NCBI RefSeq assembly: GCF_001039355.2
Contig: NW_019776136.1
Span: 1-64,000, forward strand
Length of the DNA stretch: 64,000 bases
Reading direction: 5' to 3'
Source of the DNA: Lingula anatina
Lineage: Eukaryota; Brachiopoda; Lingulata; Lingulida; Lingulidae
Shown here: piece by piece, positions 57,678 to 64,000 of the stretch
Layout: each line of letters opens with the position of its first letter
Position numbering within the stretch: the stretch's first letter is position 1
The notes under the pieces: model-generated
Databases searched by the model: none
Told to the model about the DNA's origin: nothing
What the model saw: only the letters and a program-made list of their open reading frames with translations
Translations under genes and position numbers: made by a program

Positions 57678-60259
57678 TGGTGTATGTAATAATATATAAC
57701 AATGGGGGGGGGGGACTTCATTTTTTCCACCTTCTTTTTCTACTTACTTCTATAAAATGGTATTTTTACATATCTACTTCACAACATACTTGTCTGACAA
57801 GCTTCTCATTAACATTTATGAACTGAATAGCTTTCTCACCTGAGAGTCAGCTGCATACCACCGTTTTGCTGTCTGATGTGCTTCTGAAAACCTTCCTAAT
57901 CCATTGCACAATGCCTTAATTTTTCTGGCATAAGCCCTAGTATTCTTCGTGTCAAATTTTAGAACTGAAAAATAACCAGGACAATTGGTTTGTTTTTCAA
58001 AAAGTAAAACTATCCACATGGCCAGACATTCCCATGTGGTTTATAGTTTAAAATCGGCATCCCTTTTTGTTGGGCAACAAGTACATCATAAACACTTCAA
58101 TCAACAGTTTTCTAAGCCATATTTCAAGAACTGCAATGCAGTCATGTATGCTATATTTTGATTGTAATATTGAATGCAGCAAACACTTGCTTCATTTATG
58201 AAATATTTACATTATTGATTCTCCCTTTAACTGTCAATTCCTGTCAACAATACAAGAAGATCTCTGTGGTCAATAACAAGACTAAATATATTGATTGAGG
58301 CCCTAAATAAAAGCTTCTCCCATTGGCTTCTCTTCCAAGATGTATAAGTACTTTGATATAAAAATAGTGTTGGCAAGGTCAAGGCAGGTAACGGGAGATT
58401 AATTTTTAGGACATGTATTCCTCAGTTATATATGCACATATCTCATTTGAGGTAAAGTTGAAGATCATTTCTCAATATAAACAAGACCAGAGATGATAAA
58501 AACAAAAAATTATACTTTTAGTTCCCTTCCAAAATCTGGTGTTCTCAAGGCACAAAAAAACACTGCAAGTTGATTCTTTTCACAAAAATTCTTCAAATGT
58601 TCGACCAATCACTGACCAAATTTTGCCTAGATTGAATTTTGAAGTAAATTTTTCTTGCTATAGAACTTTGCCAAGATATTAACTACAGCACATAAAAAAA
58701 ACTTTCTTCATTTTTAAATAGATTTTCATTTTCACTTTTATTTGGGACTGATATATCCTTTTCTCCTCAAATAATATAATAAAAACAATGAATCTTGAAA
58801 AAATATTGAAGGCCTCTGATCTTTTTTTTTTGTTAATTCTAAGCACAAAGAGACATGTTTTTTATCCTACAAAAATACCATGGCTTCTTAATCAAAAATC
58901 AATACTTGATAATAGACTAGTGGAGACTGAGTACATTACGCCTACTGTTCATACCAGTACACTTCAGAATTGTTTTATGGCTATTCCCTGAAACCACTTT
59001 ACATTTCATCGATCACTGACTTACTTGTTGAACAATCTTCTACAACATTCTCAAAAAGTTTCTGAAAAAGATAAAGAATTACTAAAAAACATACAGACTC
59101 AACAACAAACATATTTCAGTACTCATACAGATTTAACAATTACTAATGATTTGCATAATGCTTTATAAAAAAAAAAAACTTAATGTCTACAGCACATCTT
59201 GATTTTAAAGACTTAATATTAACTAGACAGCAAAGCTGGCAAATATACAAACACCTTACAGGAAACAAGACAGCTAAGCTGACAAATGTTTAGACATTAC
59301 GCAGAAAAAAGTGTACAAAATAATATTTTGGCCAATTTTGATGCATTGTTAGATAAAGCTTTAAAACAGCAAAATCACTCTTATCCTCTTACATTATGAA
59401 CTACAGGTAACATAGACATTGAAAAACTAGCAAGTGATTCAGTTACATGGGATATAAAAGCCACTGAAAATGCTGTGTGAAAAAAAAAAAAAGGAAAGAA
59501 GAATTACTGTAAATGTAAACCGAACATGCCAATTTTCCACTCGGTAAATTTAAAGTAAAACAAAAATACTTTTTGCAGCGTTTGTATTTAAAAACAACTT
59601 GTTGATTACTAGTATTTGACTGTGCTGTGCAAGAAAATCATGTCAGCTCCATGCTGGATTAAGAAAATACACCATATTGACAAAATAAGATTCTGTTTGT
59701 CAAAATGATAGGCAGCAATTGTGAACCACATCATCACTTTCTGCTCACCATTACCAATCATTTAATTCAGTTTGTTATTCCAGCTTACAAATATTTTGAA
59801 AGATCATCCTTAAAAATATCAAGGACAAACAGACTTCATATCCATTAAACATTTTTGGGGCACCTAACAACATAGTTTTATGTGTCAACTGAGCACATTT
59901 TTTTCACCCATGCCACCAGTCACCGCTCATGCCATCTTTATGGACATATATAACACATGCAATGTCTGAGTTTTTTGTACTCAAACTTTGTAAGGTAAGC
60001 TAAACCCCACTTAAAAGTAAAAACAAGGCTTTTTGCACTTTGGCATATGCAAAACTTCCCTATTGTAAATAATGAATCACCAATCCCTTACCTGTTTCAG
60101 ATAACAAGATGATCTATTGAAAAGCAGCGTGGCTTTTGTATCTTTAGATGCAGTCTGGGATACACTAGATAAACACAAGGTATAGTGTTTAATGGCTTCA
60201 TCATATTGGCCCTTTTGGAAGCACTCACTGGCCCTTGTTTCTAAACTTTTAGTAGCCAT
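39646..60259 (-). CDS. HELZ: Helicase with zinc finger (HELZ), UPF1-like superfamily 1 helicase; 24 coding exons, 1785 aa
   Basis: Exons from 5': 60092-60259, 59025-59061, 57840-57964, 57477-57539, 57075-57291, 56630-56849, 56143-56341, 55784-55891, 55345-55524, 54795-54994, 54326-54505, 53810-54032, 53342-53452, [52939-53063, 50363-50569, 49810-50060, 49429-49547, 48814-49107, 48377-48484, 48063-48138, 47522-47717], 41861-42140, 40843-41563, 39646-40595. The bracketed block has a second copy. The sum is 5358 nt, in phase throughout. Domains: N-terminal TPR-like helices (1-110), an acidic linker, a C2H2 finger (224-246), a CCCH finger (275-294), a beta-rich region, and an SF1 core with Walker A GPYGTGKT (755-762), LLDEAAQ (878-884) and AITRAQ. 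A PAM2 motif [10 protein letters not shown] (1175-1184) would bind poly(A)-binding protein, and a Pro/Ser-rich disordered tail ends AMYNYFS. In vertebrates HELZ contacts CCR4-NOT and PABP in mRNA decay and translation. Confidence 0.93.
41997..42025 (-). other. PAM2 motif codons in HELZ exon 22
   Basis: [10 protein letters not shown] fits the PAM2 consensus L-N-x-x-A-x-x-F-x-P that binds the MLLE domain of cytoplasmic poly(A)-binding protein. It lies just after the helicase core, as in vertebrate HELZ. Confidence 0.8.
42440..47460. repeat. Duplicated HELZ helicase-core block, copy nearer the gene's 3' end
   Basis: Contains second versions of HELZ exons 14-21 on the minus strand: 47306-47430, 45286-45492, 44780-45030, 44404-44522, 43770-44063, 43339-43446, 43033-43108 and 42503-42698. 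All are intact with unchanged lengths and splice sites. It stops at the N at 47461. It lacks the two insertions found in the other copy. Confidence 0.95.
43731..43763. repeat. 33-bp A-tract next to HELZ exon 18 (one copy only)
   Basis: On the transcribed strand it is a T-tract 6 bp past the exon 18 donor of the 42.4-47.46 kb copy. The paired copy has an interrupted A-rich stretch at about 48782-48805 instead. Confidence 0.9.
51023..51224 (+). mobile_element. SINE-like insertion with (ATT)n tail, absent from the paired copy
   Basis: About 200 bp ending GCGCTATATAAGAAATAAAT and then ATT repeats, a 3' end common to SINE/LINE families of marine animals. AAATAC flanks both sides (51017-51022 and 51219-51224). 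The other block has one AAATACCTACT at the equivalent place. No tRNA-like 5' part was recognised, so it may be 5'-truncated. Confidence 0.65.
51593..51953. mobile_element. 361-bp MITE with 6-bp target duplication CCCAAT
   Basis: Starts CAGACATGCTGAAA and ends TTTCAGCATGTCTG, perfect 14-bp inverted repeats. CCCAAT flanks it at 51587-51592 and 51954-51959, and the other block has a single CCCAAT at 46285-46290. The interior is rich in GGTCC/GGACC motifs that pair with one another. Superfamily is not certain; 6-bp duplications are unlike mariner, Harbinger or hAT. Confidence 0.85.
56290..56637 (-). other. CCCH zinc finger of HELZ, split by an intron
   Basis: Cys-x8-Cys-x5-Cys-x3-His (residues 275, 284, 290, 294). 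The first Cys is at the end of exon 6 (56630-56849) and the others are at the start of exon 7 (56143-56341). The spacing is canonical for RNA-binding CCCH fingers. Confidence 0.85.
56722..56790 (-). other. C2H2 zinc finger encoded in HELZ exon 6
   Basis: The frame reads HCVPCSMEF ... [10 protein letters not shown], giving Cys-x2-Cys-x12-His-x5-His (residues 224, 227, 240, 246). The long His spacing is like U1/matrin-type RNA-binding fingers. It lies 28 residues before the CCCH finger. Confidence 0.75.
57624..57676. repeat. (AAT)n microsatellite in HELZ intron
   Basis: An uninterrupted run of TAA/AAT triplets of about 53 bp in the intron between HELZ exons 3 and 4. A similar run of about 43 bp is at 53267-53309, just past HELZ exon 13. 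Confidence 0.95.
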
Positions 60260-61126
60260 AAGCAGTGTTACATTCTGGGGATGAGAGGCAGCCTGTCATC
60301 CCACCTCAACTTCCAACAATCCAGTATCCTGAAATACAGTTAAAAACTGTATGTTATGTTTGTTCTCTGAGATCATGTTATCATAAGCTCACAAACATAT
60401 ATAGATAACACCTCAATTTTATTTGATTCATCAAGTAAAATATCACACTTATTTACTTGAAAACAAAAATAGCTATAACATATAGTTCCATTCACAAAGG
60501 AACACCTTAATATAACCAGAAATATTTCATATCACAGAATATTGTCAATGAGATATTTCTGGAAGAATCATTCCTTAATTCAACTTGTTGTGCCTGACTG
60601 GACAACATTTTACATTTAACTCATAACACTGTCATGTTCGAGGAAATTAAAACAAATGTCCTGACATGCCCTTTTAGATTGTAACCTAATTGCCAAGACA
60701 GTTACTGTGAAATGTGACATCTCACAGATCTTGATTTTCCACTTGGAAAAAAAAAAAACAATATTACTCATTGAATGTCATGTGTTTATACATAGTTTTT
60801 TTCTTTTTGGTTTTGCTTATGCACATATGCCAATACTTCTTCTTTACCAAAGCAGGTTTTTTGTTGGCTGTTCATATTTCACGAAATGAAAACATCTGTA
60901 TCCACATTTATCGAGAAAAAAACTTTTTGTTCTTTTATAGTGAAAGTAATGTGGTAGCAATTACTAAAATGTAAACAAGTGAAATATTCTCGGCATACGA
61001 GTTTCATGTATTGGCATAAGATTAAATGGAGTGACGATATACATATGTTCTGACAAATATATGATAAAAAATAACCACTATGGAAAACAATATAAGGAAT
61101 AAATCATCAAAACAGTTATACGTACC
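60260..61126 (-). other. HELZ 5' UTR: splice into coding exon and large intron
   Basis: A CAG acceptor (plus-strand CTG at 60329-60331) starts the exon at 60328 that carries the HELZ ATG at 60259. Upstream a donor GTACGT ends a non-coding exon at 61126. The intron between them is AT-rich with nothing else recognisable. Confidence 0.6.
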
Positions 61127-61295
61127 TTCTTGAACTCCATTCATCGCAGCGCCATAGTGAAAATGTGACGTCACTGCGAAAATTTGCGGGATTTTACGAT
61201 ACTTCCTTGTGAACATCCGGGAATCCCCACCTTTAAGGCGGCCATGTTAGCTGAGTTCTCAGGGCGTCTGCGTGTCCTGTATTATTAAAGATTCA
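61127..61295. promoter_or_regulatory. Divergent HELZ/RBBP6 promoter region with a palindromic CRE
   Basis: Relatively GC-rich DNA between the HELZ first exon (minus) and the predicted RBBP6 5' UTR (plus). It holds the full palindrome TGACGTCA (61166-61173), the ATF/CREB consensus, and GGCGGCCATGTTA near 61238, which resembles a YY1 site. The first RBBP6 untranslated exon may end at 61295 before GTAAGG, splicing to an acceptor at 61843-61845. Exact transcription starts are unknown, and 5' UTR sequence lies within this span. Confidence 0.6.
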
Positions 61296-61919
61296 GTAAG
61301 GCAAGAATTCATTTTTAGAGACTCAGAGAAGATTTTTTAAGAAGACGCAGTGTTCAAGAACATAGGAGTATTACCTGAGTTGCATCAAGGACCCATTTAT
61401 TCAGAACTTTCTCAAACCATGTGTTTGAAATTTATGACAAAGCGTGAAGAAAAAGATGTTTGATACGTTCTAGACAAAGGAAAGGAGAATTTATTCGTAA
61501 CAGAACTGAACTGATATAGTTGGATGGACTTATTTTATAGAAACATTACTGTCGTGATATGACACACAATTTTATGCAGATTTTTCATGTACCCGTATTC
61601 AAAAAAACAATGACTTGGCAGTTTTCAAGGTCTTAATGTTAGACTGAAGAAAGGAAAACACCTTACAAATAACAGTGACTACTTGTCAGATTGCAATGGT
61701 TTACGTTCCTGAATTGCATGCAACTTAACACAAATACATCATTTAATAATGGAATATATGGGTTTCAAATACATATTTGAAAATATTCCTGTGTTGTGAT
61801 TGATACTGATAGTGATAGTGGTTTTCAAGGTCATTTCATTTTCAGACCGAAATTGATGAGTTATTTGGCAAAAGCCTATTAGAAAAGTTCAAAGGGCCTT
61901 TTCAGCTGAAGTTGTCAAG

Positions 61920-63137
61920 ATGTCTCATGTGTATTTCAAGTTTAAGAGCAGCCGCAACCATGAAACAATCACATTTGATGGGCTGCATATATCCCTGGGG
62001 GATCTCAAAAAGGCCATCATCCAACAGAAGAAGCTTCAGAAAAGCATGGACAATTTCCGGTTCCAGATCATCAATGCACAGACCCAAGAAGGTGAATCTC
62101 GGTTTCATCTGTTCAAAATAAATACTAATTTCACCATTTTGCACATCTTTATGGATTTTGTTTGCTTTTAATTTTTGGTGAAGAATAACTGTGCCTATGC
62201 ATCATGATAATAACACTTCAAAGTGTACCCTGTCTGTTAATTTTGTCTAAAACTTTGCAAAAATGAGATATCTCTAAATATGTGTCAAAATTGGTCAACA
62301 AATGCTCATGATGAAAAAGTCTAAAAATACTAACCCAATCTTACAATAAAAGAGTTCTGTATACCTTATGAAAAATTATGCTATTGACCATTCTGCCCAC
62401 AGTTGACATGCATTTATAACTGAAAATATATGGTCATGGCTTTTTGGCCAAAACCCTTTGGATAATGTAATTTGTTTGATGATATACTTAGAAGTTTTAA
62501 GTTCACCTTTGGGCATCACAATTCAGCTTTCTAGGATCATACTGCTATGTTTTCTGTAGGATGTACCTTCAGTGTCTAAACTTCAGGAAAAATTAAGAAG
62601 TGAATTCCATTTTAATTCCTAACATCAATAAATACTATTGAATGCTGTTGGTAATTCGATGAGTTCTGGATGTTATTGTTAAACTAGTGGAAACCATTTT
62701 AAATTTTGTGCTGTGAGTCGTTCATTAAAGTTGGTACTTAAAGTTTTATTTTATCCTTCAGAGTATATGAACGATGAAGAACTCATTCCAAAGAATACAT
62801 CGGTCTTGGTTGCGCGCATCCCTATAAGTAAACAACCAAAACCATGGTAAGTTTTGAAAAAAGTATTCAAAGTTTCAAATTTAATTTTCACGCTTTCTAA
62901 AATAAAAAGAGATTTTTTTGTTCAGGACTCTTATATTCATTTCATCAATTATCAACTTGGTTAAAATTTTAACACTGATGTTGGAATTGGCACAGTAACT
63001 GGGCATAAATGGGCATAATTGAATATTAAGTATGGATACAGTGATGTTATTCATGAAATGATATTCATTCAAATTAATCTTTTAGGGAACAGCAACATCA
63101 AAATCTACCGCGTCCAGAGTCCAACGGTCCTAAGGCA
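61920..63137 (+). CDS. RBBP6: RBBP6 (DWNN-domain E3 ubiquitin ligase / 3'-processing factor), first three coding exons
   Basis: Coding exons 61920-62091, 62762-62846 and 63086-63137 join in phase. The product begins MSHVYFKFKSSRNHETITFD and continues GLHISLGDLKKAI, NAQTQE and EYMNDEELIPKNTSVLVARIP. This is the complete ubiquitin-like DWNN domain that opens every RBBP6 protein, followed by the start of the linker. RBBP6 joins the cleavage/polyadenylation machinery and acts as a RING-type ubiquitin ligase; its zinc knuckle, RING and Arg/Ser parts must lie beyond the window. The third exon ends at GCA before the donor GTATGT. The start agrees with the family's conserved MS-V--KF N-terminus. Confidence 0.95.
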
Positions 63138-64000
63138 GTATGTAACAACATATCAAATTTTGATCAATTTTTTCATCCTTGTATCGTAAGTAGAACTAGT
63201 GATAGCATAAGGAGCTCCGTCCGCCCGGGTTTGTTTGCACAGAGATGGGCGGTTTGGTGTGTATGACATGCGTACATCAACATCTTGTTTGCACTGTCTT
63301 TCCTCCTATGGTCTGAATTCATATTTCACAAATGATCTTGCTCATGAAATATCATTTAAGGAGTATAAGTGTTATATCATAGTTATATCATAGCTGTTGT
63401 ATGTTAAGGTTTCAGGCTGTTTCAAAAAGTTAAGTTTCATATATGCCTTGAGTATCTTATGTAGACAAAAGACAAAAGTCCATGTTCAGTGAGATGCTAA
63501 TACATATAGAAATAAATGCTACCCAAAGAAATGTATATTTGTGATGGCATTTTACACAACAGTTGCTTTCAGGTGTCTGTAAGAGAATTAGAATTTAACA
63601 GTGGTGTCAATGGATTTTCTTTGGTAAATTCAAAACTGATTGCTTTATTAATAGTAAGATAGTTTATATGTGCTCTACTAGAATATAATGTTGTAACATG
63701 ATTGTAAAAAAGTTCAGTTTATGGATCACAAAACTAACCTTGAAAGCTCTTAGAGTTACAATGAGAAATGACTTTATTTTATTTTTAGAAGTGAAGATTT
63801 TAAGGTCAAAATGAGATGAATATGTTTATAATGTGAACAGTGCATGACTCTTTCTCATTTCGTGTACAGTAAATCATCCATGTTTTGCAAACATGTTAAG
63901 CGAGAATATCTGAGGTGTTCCGTTGATAATGGACATTTGATGCTCAAAACAAAAGTTTGACTTATATTGGTTTTAAGTTATACTGTTTATGATATGCGCA
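63138..64000 (+). other. RBBP6 intron 3 (runs off the window)
   Basis: Starts with the donor GTATGT. AT-rich sequence follows to the end with no credible next exon, repeat or RNA gene. Confidence 0.6.

Overview
This is AT-rich animal nuclear DNA with long spliceosomal introns, many small interspersed repeats and homopolymer or microsatellite tracts. It is not bacterial, viral or organellar. Gene content (opsin, LDAF1, YARS2, HELZ and RBBP6 orthologues) and repeat style fit a marine invertebrate, either a lophotrochozoan or a non-vertebrate deuterostome; the sequence alone does not settle which. Isolated N positions occur at 6182, 23821, 31990, 47461 and 51297-51298.

Layout, left to right. 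(1) 1-1.2 kb: the last exon of a ciliary/xenopsin-like opsin (+), bracketed by a 133-bp direct repeat. (2) 1.2-6.6 kb: intergenic, with a ~34-bp minisatellite and a frameshifted Harbinger/IS5-type transposase relic. (3) 6.6-17.3 kb: a complete 15-exon gene (+) for a 639-aa DEAD-box-type RNA helicase with a mitochondrial-looking leader, an unusual DEGD motif II and an RGG/Asp-repeat tail. (4) 17.8-31.8 kb: two near-identical tandem copies of a block carrying LDAF1 (promethin, -), meeting at the N at 23821. (5) 31.8-37.7 kb: YARS2, mitochondrial tyrosyl-tRNA synthetase (+), 13 exons and 466 aa, head-to-head with LDAF1. (6) 39.6-61.1 kb: HELZ (-), 24 coding exons and 1785 aa when one copy of a duplicated 8-exon helicase-core block (42.4-47.46 versus 47.46-53.1 kb, meeting at the N at 47461) is used. 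(7) 61.25 kb to the end: the first three coding exons of RBBP6 (+, DWNN domain), head-to-head with HELZ.

All exon models were built by hand from GT/AG boundaries, reading phase and protein family similarity. Each complete model closes with no phase conflict. Both large duplications look like two haplotypes laid end to end at single-N joins rather than real tandem duplications. The HELZ order as assembled is phase-incompatible (it stops after five codons), and all 17 coding differences I could see between the HELZ copies are synonymous. The misjoin is informative, because the copies act as filled and empty sites for mobile elements: a 1.7-kb Helitron2/Helentron-like element with an internal 145-bp repeat array carrying perfect DR1 nuclear-receptor motifs, a 361-bp MITE with 6-bp target duplications, and a SINE-like insertion. 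YARS2 (mitochondrial translation), the putative mitochondrial RNA helicase, LDAF1 (lipid droplets), HELZ (mRNA decay and translation) and RBBP6 (3'-end processing, ubiquitin ligase) are housekeeping genes. They share no evident pathway as a group beyond two divergent-promoter pairs.
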